This document shows, piece by piece, positions 1-9,314 of a DNA stretch of 45,133 nt; within the stretch, counting starts at the first letter, position 1, and every line of letters starts with the position of its first letter. Source of the stretch: Alphaproteobacteria bacterium (GTDB lineage: Bacteria; Pseudomonadota; Alphaproteobacteria; Acetobacterales; Acetobacteraceae); assembly GCA_016869715.1 (NCBI GenBank), contig VGDM01000020.1:1-45133 (forward strand), in the 5' to 3' direction. The notes beneath the pieces are model-generated. The model made no database searches. It was not told where the DNA came from and saw nothing but the letters and a program-made list of their open reading frames with translations. A program made the translations under genes and the position numbers.

Positions 1-1
1 C

Positions 2-112
2 CCCGCCGATGCCTATTTCGGCTGGGGGCAGGCCATCCTGCTGGACCGTGTGCGCATCAAGCGCAGAACCATCCAGCACCGCCGCTTGATGCATCACCAA
101 AAGGCAGCCTAA
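2..112 (+). CDS. C-terminal end of an unidentified protein (5' truncated)
   Basis: A reading frame enters from the left edge and runs 36 codons to a TAA at 110-112. The visible tail contains DAYFGWGQAILLDRVRIKRR and ends in HHQKAA. The mix of aromatic and basic residues reads like a real protein terminus, but it is too short to assign a family. The next gene is on the opposite strand and ends at 242, so the 129 bases between them are a convergent gap in which I see no gene or strong hairpin. The neighbouring nucleotide-sugar epimerase makes a glycan-related role possible, but that is only context. Confidence 0.45.
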   Translation, partial: PADAYFGWGQAILLDRVRIKRRTIQHRRLMHHQKAA

Positions 113-241
113 CCTTAAACCCAGATGGGCCAGATACTCCGGCACAAAGGCCGCCAATTAGTCTCAAATGATTTGACAACGGACAGTTTGATCCTTCCTC
201 CGCGCGGAAGAAATGCGCGATGGTGAGCAGGATGCGCATGC

Positions 242-1231
242 TCAGGCGTTTCCTCTCGTCAACAGCCTATCGAAATAGGCGATGGTATGCACCAGGCCCT
301 GTTCCAACGGAATGGTCGGTTCCCAACCGAGCTGGCTGCGCGCCTTGGTGATATTGGGCTGGCGCTGGCGTGGGTCATCCACCGGGGTAGGGCGAAAGAC
401 CATGCGGGAAGCGGAACCCGTCAGCCGGATCACCGCGTCCGCCAATTCGACCATGGTAAACTCACTTGGATTGCCGAGATTAATCGGCCCCGTGACATCT
501 TCCCGCGCATCCATCAGCCGGCGCAAACCCTCCACCAGGTCTGAGACAAAACAGAAGGATCGCGTCTGCTTGCCATCGCCATAAATTGTGATGGGATCAC
601 CGCGCAAAGCTTGCACGATGAAATTGGACACGACGCGCCCATCATTCGGGTGCATACGAGGCCCATAGGTATTGAAAATGCGCGCCACCTTGATGTTCAG
701 CCGATATTGCCGATGGTAGTCGAAGAACAGCGTCTCCGCACAACGCTTGCCTTCATCATAACAGGAACGTGGACCGATGGGGTTCACATTACCCCAATAT
801 TCCTCAGGCTGAGGATGCACCTTCGGGTCACCGTAAACTTCGCTGGTGGAAGCCTGCAAAATGGGTGCCTTCAGGCGCTTCGCGAGGCCGAGCATATTGA
901 TCGCGCCATGCACGCTGGTCTTTAGTGTTTGCACCGGGTCATGCTGGTAATGGATGGGCGATGCCGGGCAGGCGAGGTTGTAGATCTCATCAACCTCAAC
1001 ATAAAGCGGGAAGGTCACGTCATGACGCAGCAATTCAAAATAGGGGTGATCCAATAGTGTTTCGATATTTGCCTTATTGCCTGTGAAGAAATTATCGGCG
1101 CAAAGCACTTCATGGCCAGCTTGCAACAGCGCTTCGCATAAATGGCTGCCGACAAAGCCGACACCACCTGTCACCAAGATGCGCTTGCGCGCATGATATT
1201 CCCGCTTGGCTTCGTTCTTATCGTCCATCAT
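242..1231 (-). CDS. NAD-dependent SDR epimerase, UDP-glucuronate decarboxylase (UXS) type
   Basis: This 329-residue cytoplasmic extended short-chain dehydrogenase/reductase probably converts UDP-glucuronate to UDP-xylose using tightly bound NAD. The Rossmann motif TGGVGFVG is at residues 21-28. The active-site block has [10 protein letters not shown] near 127-136 and the catalytic Tyr158-xxx-Lys162 inside SCYDEGKR, which is the form typical of UXS enzymes rather than GalE or Rml[11 protein letters not shown] and the length also fit the UXS family. The ATG at 1231 overlaps the end of the gamma-glutamyltransferase gene by four bases (ATGA), so the two are probably co-translated. The 16 residues before the Rossmann fold look like an ordinary hydrophilic leader. 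Another NDP-sugar decarboxylase or epimerase specificity remains possible. Confidence 0.88.
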   Translation of the reverse strand: MMDDKNEAKREYHARKRILVTGGVGFVGSHLCEALLQAGHEVLCADNFFTGNKANIETLLDHPYFELLRHDVTFPLYVEVDEIYNLACPASPIHYQHDPVQTLKTSVHGAINMLGLAKRLKAPILQASTSEVYGDPKVHPQPEEYWGNVNPIGPRSCYDEGKRCAETLFFDYHRQYRLNIKVARIFNTYGPRMHPNDGRVVSNFIVQALRGDPITIYGDGKQTRSFCFVSDLVEGLRRLMDAREDVTGPINLGNPSEFTMVELADAVIRLTGSASRMVFRPTPVDDPRQRQPNITKARSQLGWEPTIPLEQGLVHTIAYFDRLLTRGNA

Positions 1232-3066
1232 CGCCCCACTGCATAACCCTGCATGCCGCGCGGATTGGCCCCGGCGCGGATGGTGCCATCGGCCTCACGC
1301 CGCGCGCCGGTCAGCCGCCCTTCGGACCAATCGCCGCCCGCTTCCACTTGATGCCCGCGCGCCTTCAGTGCGGCCAGCACTTCCGGCGCATAGCGCCCTT
1401 CAAGCACTAGCTTGCCGGGCTTGGCGCCGCGCGGCCAGAAGCTGCTGATCCAATGTTCCGAATGGAAGGAAGGCGCATCAATCGCTTCCTGGATATTCAT
1501 GCCATGATGCAACATCCGCAGCAGCATGATGGGCTGCCATTGATCCTGCTGCTCGCCACCTGGTGTGCCGAAGCTCATCCAGGGCTTGCCATCGCGCAAC
1601 ACAAGTGCGGGTGACAGCGTGGTGCGCGGGCGCTTGTTCGGTTGCAGGCCATTGGGCAGCGCCTCATCCAGCCAGAACATTTGGCAGCGCGTGCCAAGGC
1701 AGAAGCCAAGCTCAGGGATCGCGGGTGAGGATTGCAGCCAGCCGGCGGAAGGTGTCGCACTCACCATATTCCCGGCCGCGTCAATCACATCCACATGGCA
1801 GGTATCGCCACCCGCAGCACCAAGGCGAGAGACCGTGGGCTCACCACTACCGGCAGCGGCGGCCATTTCCCGCGCGCGGCGGATGGCGGCGGCGTAATCC
1901 GTGCGCGGGGCGCGGCCATCGGGCGACCCAGGGCGGAATTCCATGCTGGCGGCAGCGCCAATCAGCGCGCGACGCGCGGCGCTATAGGTGGGCGACAGCA
2001 ATGTCGCCATCGGCACATCAACGAAATTCGGATCGCCATAAAAGGCTTCACGATCCGCAAAGGCCAACTTCATCGCCTCGGTGACCAGATGGATGAAATC
2101 CGCGCCTAGCGGGTCCATTGCCGCAATGTCATCGCCGGCGATCAGGGCCAGGGTTTGCAGCATGGCGGGGCCTTGGCTCCAGGGGCCACATTTCAGCACG
2201 CGATGGCTGCCGTAATCCAAGCCAAGCGGTTCTTCGATGGGCGCGGACCAGCCAGCCAAATCCTGCCCATTCAGCACGGCGCGGTGACGGCGGCCTGATG
2301 TATCCATCGCCTCTGTCGTGTGGCAAAAGCGATCAATCGCTTCCGCCACAAAGCCGCGATACCAGGCACGCCGCGCAGCTTCAATTTGCGCCACGCGATC
2401 CGCGCCCGCGGCCTCCGCCTCGCGCAGCACGCGTTCATAGGTGTCAGCCAATGTTGGGTTGGCATAAAGCCCGCCCGGCGCCGGGCCGCCAGCCCGCAGC
2501 CAAAGCGCTGCAGAGGTTTTCCATTCCGCCTCAAATAATGGCCGCACGGAATCAACCGTGGCGCGTACGCGCGGCACCATGGGTGCGCCATGCCGCGCAT
2601 AGCCAATTGCATAGGCCAGGATATCGCGCGGCTTCCAGGTGCCGTGGTCGCGCAGCATCAGCATCCAGGCGTCAAAGGCGCCTGGGATGGGTGCTGTCAG
2701 CATGCCGGTGCCCGGCATGATTTCATGGCCCAGGTTTTTCATCAGCGCGACATTCAAGCCGGCGGGGGCGGGTCCTTGGCCGCAAATCGCCTGCTGCAGG
2801 CCGGTGCGCGCGCTATGAAAGATGATCAGGCAATCACCGCCAGGGCCATTCAGATGCGGCTCCACGATTTGCAGCGCGAAACCGGCAGCAGCAGCCGCAT
2901 CAAAGGCATTGCCGCCCCGTTCCAGCACCGCCATGCCAACCTGGGAAGCAATCCAATGGGTGGAGGTCACCGCGCCAAAGGTCCCGTTAATTTCCGGGCG
3001 CGTCGTAAATCGGCGTGCCGCTTCCTTCGTCGGGAAGCCGATTGACGCAAGGTTGGTGTGGGACAT
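1228..3066 (-). CDS. gamma-glutamyltransferase family protein (Ntn hydrolase)
   Basis: This 612-residue member of the gamma-glutamyltranspeptidase family is made as a proenzyme that cuts itself to expose an N-terminal threonine. The predicted nucleophile is Thr422 in [11 protein letters not shown], matching the TTHxSVVD block of characterised enzymes with Cys in place of the second Thr. GNMVSATPS follows, and a [11 protein letters not shown] segment matches the usual GSPGG glycine loop. No signal peptide or membrane segment precedes the conserved start of the domain, so a cytoplasmic location is likely, unlike periplasmic E. coli GGT. Related cytoplasmic paralogues include cephalosporin acylase-like enzymes and YwrD-type proteins, so glutathione is not assured as substrate. 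It overlaps the downstream epimerase gene by four bases. Confidence 0.88.
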   Translation of the reverse strand: MSHTNLASIGFPTKEAARRFTTRPEINGTFGAVTSTHWIASQVGMAVLERGGNAFDAAAAAGFALQIVEPHLNGPGGDCLIIFHSARTGLQQAICGQGPAPAGLNVALMKNLGHEIMPGTGMLTAPIPGAFDAWMLMLRDHGTWKPRDILAYAIGYARHGAPMVPRVRATVDSVRPLFEAEWKTSAALWLRAGGPAPGGLYANPTLADTYERVLREAEAAGADRVAQIEAARRAWYRGFVAEAIDRFCHTTEAMDTSGRRHRAVLNGQDLAGWSAPIEEPLGLDYGSHRVLKCGPWSQGPAMLQTLALIAGDDIAAMDPLGADFIHLVTEAMKLAFADREAFYGDPNFVDVPMATLLSPTYSAARRALIGAAASMEFRPGSPDGRAPRTDYAAAIRRAREMAAAAGSGEPTVSRLGAAGGDTCHVDVIDAAGNMVSATPSAGWLQSSPAIPELGFCLGTRCQMFWLDEALPNGLQPNKRPRTTLSPALVLRDGKPWMSFGTPGGEQQDQWQPIMLLRMLHHGMNIQEAIDAPSFHSEHWISSFWPRGAKPGKLVLEGRYAPEVLAALKARGHQVEAGGDWSEGRLTGARREADGTIRAGANPRGMQGYAVGR

Positions 3067-3156
3067 GAGCGCTATTATTCCATCTCTCCGCTGAATGGGA
3101 ATCTGAACCCAGAGAGCCTTGTTTAGGCGAAATGGTCAGAAAGACAAAGCTTGGGC

Positions 3157-3528
3157 CTAAGCCAAGCCGCCATCAGGCTCTGCGTGCATTTCGGCAAAGA
3201 CATGCTTGGCGATGATCATCGCTTCCCGCACGGCGGACAGTCCGATATACCCGCAAAGATGCATGAGCGCTTCCGTCAGTTCATCCTCGGTCCAGCCCAT
3301 GCGCCCCGCCATGCGCAGATGGATGGCCAGTTCTGGCCAGGCATGGATCGCAGTATCGGAAATCACGCAAATCAGCGCGCGGGTTTTAAGATCGAAGCCC
3401 GGGCGGGACCAGAGCATGGCAAACACTCCCTCGCGCGCGTAATCGCCGAATTTTTCCATGATGGGGTCGTCATAGACGCCCTTATTCATATTCTTGATGG
3501 TGGCTTGACCCATCAGGCGCGTGCGCAC
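3157..3528 (-). CDS. carboxymuconolactone decarboxylase (CMD/AhpD-fold) family protein
   Basis: This is a 123-residue all-helical protein of the CMD family. The family block is visible from about residue 60 as AIHAWPELAIHLRMAGRMGW followed by TEDELTEALMHLCGYIG, with the conserved His, Gly and YxG positions. The CxxC pair of AhpD peroxidase-type members is absent, so a thiol peroxidase role is unlikely and a gamma-carboxymuconolactone decarboxylase-like or uncharacterised role is more probable. The ORF could start a few codons further in, because MRTRLMGQATIKNM offers three ATGs. It is separated from the gamma-glutamyltransferase gene upstream of 3157 by 90 bases. The 223 bases between 3529 and 3751 hold no supported gene. 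Confidence 0.75.
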   Translation of the reverse strand: MRTRLMGQATIKNMNKGVYDDPIMEKFGDYAREGVFAMLWSRPGFDLKTRALICVISDTAIHAWPELAIHLRMAGRMGWTEDELTEALMHLCGYIGLSAVREAMIIAKHVFAEMHAEPDGGLA

Positions 3529-3751
3529 CGCGTTGCCTTTTTTTCCAGAGTGCGGATTTTGCCTTGGTTTCTCTCTCTTTCACCAAAGTGGGGGAGCCTA
3601 TGCCTAAGTCTGCAACCCGGTGAAGAATATTTCTCGCGACGCCCCGGTGGGAACTGTTGATGGAGCACGGATGCGGTAACCAGAGGCAAAAAGCGGAGCT
3701 CGCCTTTGGCACGGGGCACGAACACGCATTGAGGCCTCGTTGTGGCCGCTT

Positions 3752-4333
3752 TTACCCCAGCATCAAAAGCGCCCCGAACCCGGCAATCGCCGCACCACCA
3801 AAGCGCAGCGCGCCCGCACACCGCGCTCCGGCCACGCCAAGCGCGGCGCCAAAACCATGCAGCAGCGCGGAACTCGCCAGCATGCCAAAAGCGGTTGGCA
3901 GGGCTGCGCCAGCAATCTCACCGCCATGCGCCAGGCCATGCACCAACCCCGCCACCAGCACCAAGGGTAGCGCCACCGCAGGGCGGAAGGGCTGCGCCAT
4001 GGCCAGCATGGCACCCAGCACAATCAGGCTGCCCGCCACCGCCGTTTCCACCACTCCAAAGCCAAGCCCAATGCCGCCCATGAGGCCAAGCGCAATGCCG
4101 CCCGCCATGCCGGCCAGGAACCCCAGCGGCGGCAGCCAGCCGCGCTGCCAGCCAAGCGATGCCGCCCAAAGCCCAATCGCCATCATCGCCGCCACATGAT
4201 CCGCGCCCATCAGCGGGTGTAGGAACCCCGCGACCATCCCATGCTTATGCCCCGCATGGGCCAAAGCGGGGCTGGCGCCAAAGGCAAGGGCCAGGAAGGG
4301 CAGGGCGGTCAGGGCAAGGCGGGGCAGGGACAT
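3752..4333 (-). CDS. HupE/UreJ family metal (nickel/cobalt) permease
   Basis: This 193-residue membrane protein of the HupE/UreJ family is thought to move Ni2+ or Co2+ across the inner membrane for hydrogenase, urease or cobalamin enzymes. A cleavable signal segment ends at PALA, exposing the histidine-rich start HAGHKHG. The family signature HPLMGADH is at 39-46, and a second histidine motif, HGLAHGGE, lies in a later helix. About six hydrophobic segments rich in Gly and Ala can be seen. The ATG at 4333 is chosen because a GGAGG lies five bases upstream and it gives a proper signal peptide; an upstream in-frame start would add 19 unrelated residues. It is divergent from dnaE. No urease or hydrogenase gene is in the window, so the metal is not known. 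Confidence 0.85.
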   Translation of the reverse strand: MSLPRLALTALPFLALAFGASPALAHAGHKHGMVAGFLHPLMGADHVAAMMAIGLWAASLGWQRGWLPPLGFLAGMAGGIALGLMGGIGLGFGVVETAVAGSLIVLGAMLAMAQPFRPAVALPLVLVAGLVHGLAHGGEIAGAALPTAFGMLASSALLHGFGAALGVAGARCAGALRFGGAAIAGFGALLMLG

Positions 4334-4444
4334 TGTGGCCTCCGGTAACGATCCGAAGTCCACTGTGGGCGCGCATTGGGCTGCAGGCAAGGGCTTTGGG
4401 CTGTGCTAACCTGAGGTTTGACGCGATTCCGGAACGCCAACTGC

Positions 4445-7400
4445 ATGTCCTTTATTCATCTGCACACGCATTCGGCCTATTCGCTCTCGGAAGGCGCGAT
4501 CAAGGTTGAAAAGCTCGCCGCGCTTGCCGCCGCCGATGGCATGCCGGCGCTGGCCCTGACAGATATCGGCAATCTGTTCGGCGCCTTGGAATTCGCCGAA
4601 GCCTGCACGAAGAAGGGCGTGCAACCCATCATGGGTTGCCAACTGAGCTTGTCGCGCGCCAGCACGGATGCTGATCGGCCAGACGCGCTCCGCCTGCCGC
4701 CGGACCCGCTGGTGGCGCTCGCCCTTACACCCAAGGGCCTGGATAATTTGCAGCGCCTGTCATCGCTCGGCTTTCTGCGCGAAGATGCCTCGGGCAAGCC
4801 GGCCGTGCTGTTCGATCAACTCGCGGAACATGCTGAGGGGTTGTTTCTGCTAACAGGCGGCACACTAGGCGCGATTTCGCGCCTATTGTTGGAAGGCCAG
4901 AGACCCGCTGCCGCCAGGTGGCTCGCGCGGCTCAAGGAAGCATTCCCGGATCGGCTCGCGGTAGAACTGAACCGCCATGGCCGGGATGAGGAAGCGCTGC
5001 TGGAACCCGCCCTGCTCGCACTCGCGCGGAGTGCGCGTCTGCCGATCATCGCCGCCAATGATGTCTATTTCGCCGCACCTTCCATGTATGAAGCGCATGA
5101 CGCGCTGCTCTGCATCGCTGAAGGCCGCACCATGGCGGAACGCGACCGCCGGCGCGTGACACCCGAGCATTGGTTCAAACCGGCAGAAGCCATGCGGGCG
5201 CTATTCGCGGATTTGTCCGATGCTTGCGACAATACGCTTGCCATTGCGCGCATGAGCGCGGTGATGACCGAAGCGCGCAAGCCGGAATTACCGATCTGCC
5301 CCAAGGTGCAGCAAGGCAAGACAGAGGCCGAAACACTCCGCGCCATGGCCGAAGCTGGGCTTGAGCAACGCTTGGACGCGATGCGCCCCGCGCCGGATGA
5401 AGCGACGCGCACGCAATATCGTGAACGCCTGGCCTATGAAATTGGCGTTATCGAGAAAATGGGTTTTCCAGGTTATTTCTTGATTGTCGCGGACTTCATC
5501 CAATGGGCCAAGGCGCAAACCCCGCCCATTCCGGTGGGGCCTGGGCGCGGTTCGGGCGCCGGTTCGGTCGCTGCCTGGGCTTTGCTGATCACGGACCTTG
5601 ACCCCATTCGTTTCGGGCTGCTATTCGAACGCTTCCTCAACCCCGAACGCGTTTCCATGCCGGATTTCGATATTGATTTCTGTCAGGATCGCCGCGACGA
5701 AGTGATTGCCTATGTCCGGCGCGAATACGGCGAAGATCGCGTCGCGCAAATCATCACCTTCGGGAAGCTGCAAGCCAAGGCCGCGGTGCGCGATGTTGGG
5801 CGCGTGCTGGGCATGCCTTATGGGCAGGTGGATAAAATCGCCTCGCTCATTCCCAATAACCCGGCGAAGCCGGTGACACTCTTGCAGGCCATCGAAGGCG
5901 AAGCGCGCTTGCAGGAAATGCGCAACAGCGACGAACAGGTTGCGCGGCTGATGGATATCGCGCTGCAGTTGGAGGGGTTTTACCGCAATGCTTCCACCCA
6001 TGCTGCCGGCGTGGTGATTGGGCGGAGGCCCTTAATTGAAACCGTGCCCCTTTATCGCGACCCGCGATCCGAATATCTGGTGACGCAGTATTCAATGAAA
6101 TACGCCGAGATGGCGGGCCTGGTGAAATTCGACTTCCTTGGCCTGAAAACGCTGACAGTGATTGAACGCGCGCTCGATATACTGAAAGGGCAGGGGATTG
6201 AGGTTGATATCGCCGCCATCCGGCTGGATGATCCGAAAACCTATGAAATGCTGGGGCGCGGTGATGCCGCCGGCGTGTTCCAGTTTGAAGGGCAGGGGAT
6301 GCGCGACTGCCTGCGACAAATGCGCGCCAACCGCTTTGAGGATTTGGTGGCGGCTGTCGCACTCTATCGCCCTGGCCCCATGGCAAATATCCCCGCCTAT
6401 TGCTCCCGCAAACATGGCGAAGCGTGGCAACCGCCACATGAGGCAATCCGGCATATCCTGTTGGAAACCTATGGCATCATGGTCTATCAGGAACAGGTCA
6501 TGCAGATTGCGCAGGATCTGGCGGGCTATTCGCTTGGCGCTGCCGACTTGCTGCGCCGCGCCATGGGCAAGAAGATCCGGAGCGAAATGGAAGCGCAGCG
6601 TAAGATTTTCTGCGATGGCGCCGAAGCGCGCGGCATTGAACCGGCCAAGGCGGCCGAGATTTTTGACCTCATGGAACGCTTTGCGGATTACGGCTTCAAT
6701 AAATCCCACGCGGCGGCCTACGCGCTGGTCAGCTATCAAACCGCCTGGTTGAAGGCCAACCACACGGTCGCCTTCCTGGCGGCTTCCATGACGCTTGATC
6801 TTTCCAATACGGATAAGCTTGCTGGCCATATGCAGGAAGCGGCGCGGCTTGGTATTGCCGTGCTGCCGCCCGATATCAACCGCAGCGGCGCCGATTTTTG
6901 CGTAGAAGTGCGGGATGATGGCAAGCAGGCGATCCGTTTTGCGCTCGCTGCCGTGAAGCGCGTTGGTGAAGGCGCCATGCGTGATCTGGTGGCGGCGCGT
7001 GATGCGGGCGGGGATTTCACGTCACTCGCGGATTTCGCCGCGCGGGTGGACCCAAAGCTGCTCAATAAGATGCAAATCGAAAACCTGGCCCGCGCCGGCG
7101 CTTTTGAATGCCTGGATGGCAATCGCGCCCGCGTCATGGCCGGGGCGGAGACCATCCTGCGCCGTGCGCAAGCCAGCGCCGAGGAACGCGATAGCGGCCA
7201 GATCGGCCTTTTCGGCGCTGGGCCTGGCCGGCCGGAGGCTTTGCGCCTGCCTGATGTGCCGGATTGGCAGCCGCTTGATCGGCTTTCCCAGGAGGCCGAG
7301 GCGATTGGCTTTCACCTTTCCGCTCATCCCTTGGATGCCTATCGCCAGGCGCTGAAGCGCATCGGCGTGGTGCCGTCCTCTGGCATTGCCGACCGCGCAA

Positions 7401-7894
7401 GCCGCCGCGGCGGGCGCGTCAAGCTGGCCGGCACGGTGGTGAATGCCAAGGAACGCAAAACCAAGACCGGCAGCCGCATGGCCTGGGTCCGCGTTTCCGA
7501 CACGCATGGCAGCTTTGAAGTGACCTGCTTTTCCGAGGTGCTGAACCGCAGCCGAGAGCTGCTGGCCGAGGGCAGCGCTATTCTGGTGACGGCGGATTTG
7601 CGCATGGAAGGCGAAGCTTTGCGCCTGACCGCGACCGAGCTTGAAAGCCTTGATAAGGTCGCGGCCGATGCCGGTGGTGGGATTAAGTTATGGCTGGAAG
7701 CGACCGCGACGCTTGGTCCGATCCGCGCCTTGCTGGCGCGCGAAGGCCGCGGGCGTGGCCGCGTGATCCTGGTGCCGCAGCTTGGCGCCGAACAGGAAGT
7801 GGAAATCGCGCTGCCGGGCGGCTTCAATGTCGGGCCTAGGTTGATGCAGGCCATGCGGGTGGTGCCGGGTGTGGCGCAGGTCGAGGAATTCTAA
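4445..7894 (+). CDS. dnaE: DNA polymerase III alpha subunit
   Basis: This is the replicative DNA polymerase catalytic subunit (family C), 1149 residues, close to the usual DnaE1 length. The N-terminal PHP domain begins HLHTHSAYSLSEGAI at residues 5-19. The palm carries the catalytic aspartates in MPDFDIDF (Asp407 and Asp409 by alignment with E. coli 401 and 403). The finger and beta-binding regions follow, then an OB fold near KLAGTVVNAKERKTKTGSRM and a C-terminal domain. Two PHP metal ligands appear replaced: TDHG reads TDIG and GCE/GYE reads GCQ. Proofreading by this domain is therefore doubtful and a separate DnaQ is expected. The ATG at 4445 starts directly at the PHP fold; a TTG nine codons upstream adds nothing conserved. 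mazG follows after 42 AT-rich bases. Confidence 0.97.
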   Translation: MSFIHLHTHSAYSLSEGAIKVEKLAALAAADGMPALALTDIGNLFGALEFAEACTKKGVQPIMGCQLSLSRASTDADRPDALRLPPDPLVALALTPKGLDNLQRLSSLGFLREDASGKPAVLFDQLAEHAEGLFLLTGGTLGAISRLLLEGQRPAAARWLARLKEAFPDRLAVELNRHGRDEEALLEPALLALARSARLPIIAANDVYFAAPSMYEAHDALLCIAEGRTMAERDRRRVTPEHWFKPAEAMRALFADLSDACDNTLAIARMSAVMTEARKPELPICPKVQQGKTEAETLRAMAEAGLEQRLDAMRPAPDEATRTQYRERLAYEIGVIEKMGFPGYFLIVADFIQWAKAQTPPIPVGPGRGSGAGSVAAWALLITDLDPIRFGLLFERFLNPERVSMPDFDIDFCQDRRDEVIAYVRREYGEDRVAQIITFGKLQAKAAVRDVGRVLGMPYGQVDKIASLIPNNPAKPVTLLQAIEGEARLQEMRNSDEQVARLMDIALQLEGFYRNASTHAAGVVIGRRPLIETVPLYRDPRSEYLVTQYSMKYAEMAGLVKFDFLGLKTLTVIERALDILKGQGIEVDIAAIRLDDPKTYEMLGRGDAAGVFQFEGQGMRDCLRQMRANRFEDLVAAVALYRPGPMANIPAYCSRKHGEAWQPPHEAIRHILLETYGIMVYQEQVMQIAQDLAGYSLGAADLLRRAMGKKIRSEMEAQRKIFCDGAEARGIEPAKAAEIFDLMERFADYGFNKSHAAAYALVSYQTAWLKANHTVAFLAASMTLDLSNTDKLAGHMQEAARLGIAVLPPDINRSGADFCVEVRDDGKQAIRFALAAVKRVGEGAMRDLVAARDAGGDFTSLADFAARVDPKLLNKMQIENLARAGAFECLDGNRARVMAGAETILRRAQASAEERDSGQIGLFGAGPGRPEALRLPDVPDWQPLDRLSQEAEAIGFHLSAHPLDAYRQALKRIGVVPSSGIADRASRRGGRVKLAGTVVNAKERKTKTGSRMAWVRVSDTHGSFEVTCFSEVLNRSRELLAEGSAILVTADLRMEGEALRLTATELESLDKVAADAGGGIKLWLEATATLGPIRALLAREGRGRGRVILVPQLGAEQEVEIALPGGFNVGPRLMQAMRVVPGVAQVEEF

Positions 7895-7936
7895 AGTGAT
7901 ATCAATTTTCCATAATATTCATTATGCGGTAAATAC

Positions 7937-8746
7937 ATGATCGAATCCTTGAACCAAAATTCGCCTGAAGCCAGGCTCCGTGCCCTGCTCGCCATCATGG
8001 CGAAGCTGCGTGATCCCAATGGCGGCTGCCCTTGGGATTTGGTGCAGGATTTCGCCTCCATCGCGCCTTACACGATTGAGGAAGGCTATGAGGTGGCGGA
8101 CGCCATCACCGCCAATGACCCGGACGAGCTATTGGATGAATTGGGCGATCTGCTGTTCCAGGTGGTCTATCACGCGCAAATGGCCGCCGAGCGCAGCTGG
8201 TTCGGCTTTGCTGAGGTCGCTCAATCCATTGCCAACAAAATGACCCGACGCCATCCTCACGTCTTCGGTGAGGAAGCCGCACGCGACGCTGCCGCCCAAA
8301 CCCGTAACTGGGAGGCACAAAAGGCCGCCGAACGCGCCGCGCGGGCGGAAAGCGGCGTGCTGGCGGGAATCCCGGATGGCCTCCCTGCCCTGACCCGCGC
8401 CGCCAAGCTCACACGCCGTGCCGCACGGGTTGGCTTTGACTGGCCAGATGCCGGCGCGGTGCTGGATAAGCTGGAAGAAGAAGCGAGCGAACTCCGCGCC
8501 GAGCTGCAAGGCGCTGATAAGGCACGACTTCAGGATGAGGTAGGCGATCTGCTTTTCGTGCTGGCTAATCTGGCGCGCAAGCTGGATTTGGACCCGGAAG
8601 CGGCACTCCGCCAAGCCAATCAGAAATTCACGCGCCGCTTTGGGTATATTGAAGAACAGGCTGATCTTGCAGGAAAAAGCTTGAATGACATGACGCTGGA
8701 GGAGATGGAAGCTTTGTGGCAGCAGGCAAAACAAAGCGAAAAGTGA
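7937..8746 (+). CDS. mazG: nucleoside triphosphate pyrophosphohydrolase MazG
   Basis: This 269-residue cytoplasmic all-alpha NTP pyrophosphatase hydrolyses NTPs and dNTPs to NMP and PPi, a house-cleaning function. It has the two tandem MazG domains of the E. coli-type enzyme. In the first, the Mg2+-binding EExxE...ExxD pattern is visible as IEEGYE (Glu48, Glu49, Glu52) and LDELGDLLFQ (Glu68, Asp71). In the second, LEEEASELRAEL and LQDEVGDLLFVLANLARKL repeat the pattern. The last part, ALRQANQKFTRRFGYIE, is typical of full-length MazG. The short gap after dnaE is AT-rich and contains a 6-bp inverted repeat (CATAAT/ATTATG, 7911-7926). That gap could hold its own promoter, although read-through from dnaE is also possible. 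It is convergent with greB, with 34 bases between them. Confidence 0.95.
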   Translation: MIESLNQNSPEARLRALLAIMAKLRDPNGGCPWDLVQDFASIAPYTIEEGYEVADAITANDPDELLDELGDLLFQVVYHAQMAAERSWFGFAEVAQSIANKMTRRHPHVFGEEAARDAAAQTRNWEAQKAAERAARAESGVLAGIPDGLPALTRAAKLTRRAARVGFDWPDAGAVLDKLEEEASELRAELQGADKARLQDEVGDLLFVLANLARKLDLDPEAALRQANQKFTRRFGYIEEQADLAGKSLNDMTLEEMEALWQQAKQSEK

Positions 8747-8780
8747 ATCGCGCGGCAGAACCTACTGAATTTGAGATATT

Positions 8781-9314
8781 TCACTCTACAGGATAGCGGA
8801 TCCCCACCACCTCAATCTCCTCCACCCCGGCTGGCGTGCGCAACCGTCGCAGATCGCCAACCCGCGCGCCCAAGAGCGCACGCGCCACCGGCGCCACCCA
8901 GGAAATCCGCCCAGCCTCGGCCTCGGCCTCATCCACGCCGACAATGGTGATGGTGACATCCGCGTCATCTGACGCGCGAGCATAGGTCACGGTGGCGCCA
9001 AAAAACACCTGATCGCGGCGCGTCTGCTTCGCCGGGTCCACCACCTGTACCTTCTCAAGCCGCTTGGTGAGAAACCGCACGCGCCGGTCAATCTCGCGCA
9101 ACCGGCGCTTGCCATATTGGTAATCCGCATTCTCCGACCTATCCCCGAGCGCCGCCGCCCAGGAGACGATGTCGACCACCCTAGGCCGTTCATCCTCCCA
9201 CAGCCGCTTGACCTCGGACCGCAAGGCAGCGGCACCAGCAGGGGTCATGTAAAAGGGCGTGCCTGGGGACAGGCCGGGCGGGCCGGCTTCCTCATCCTCA
9301 TCAGCACCACTCAT
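8781..9314 (-). CDS. greB: transcription elongation factor GreB
   Basis: This 177-residue Gre factor inserts its coiled coil into the RNA polymerase secondary channel and stimulates cleavage of backtracked RNA. The coiled-coil tip GDRSENADYQYGKRRLREID has the acidic tip residues and the QYGKRRLREID continuation characteristic of GreB rather than GreA. The C-terminal FKBP-like domain follows (FFGATVTYARASDDADVTIT, then DEAEAEAGRISWVAPVARAL). The ATG at 9314 is preferred because it forms a four-base ATGA overlap with the inositol-monophosphatase-family gene; an earlier in-frame start adds 11 residues inside that gene. An acidic 25-residue leader precedes the domain. It is the last gene of the long minus-strand ntr-hfq series. 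Confidence 0.92.
   Translation of the reverse strand: MSGADEDEEAGPPGLSPGTPFYMTPAGAAALRSEVKRLWEDERPRVVDIVSWAAALGDRSENADYQYGKRRLREIDRRVRFLTKRLEKVQVVDPAKQTRRDQVFFGATVTYARASDDADVTITIVGVDEAEAEAGRISWVAPVARALLGARVGDLRRLRTPAGVEEIEVVGIRYPVE

Noticed and set aside
57..239. A 60-codon minus-strand ORF at the left edge
   Set aside because: It overlaps the better-supported plus-strand C-terminal tail and has shadow-like composition.
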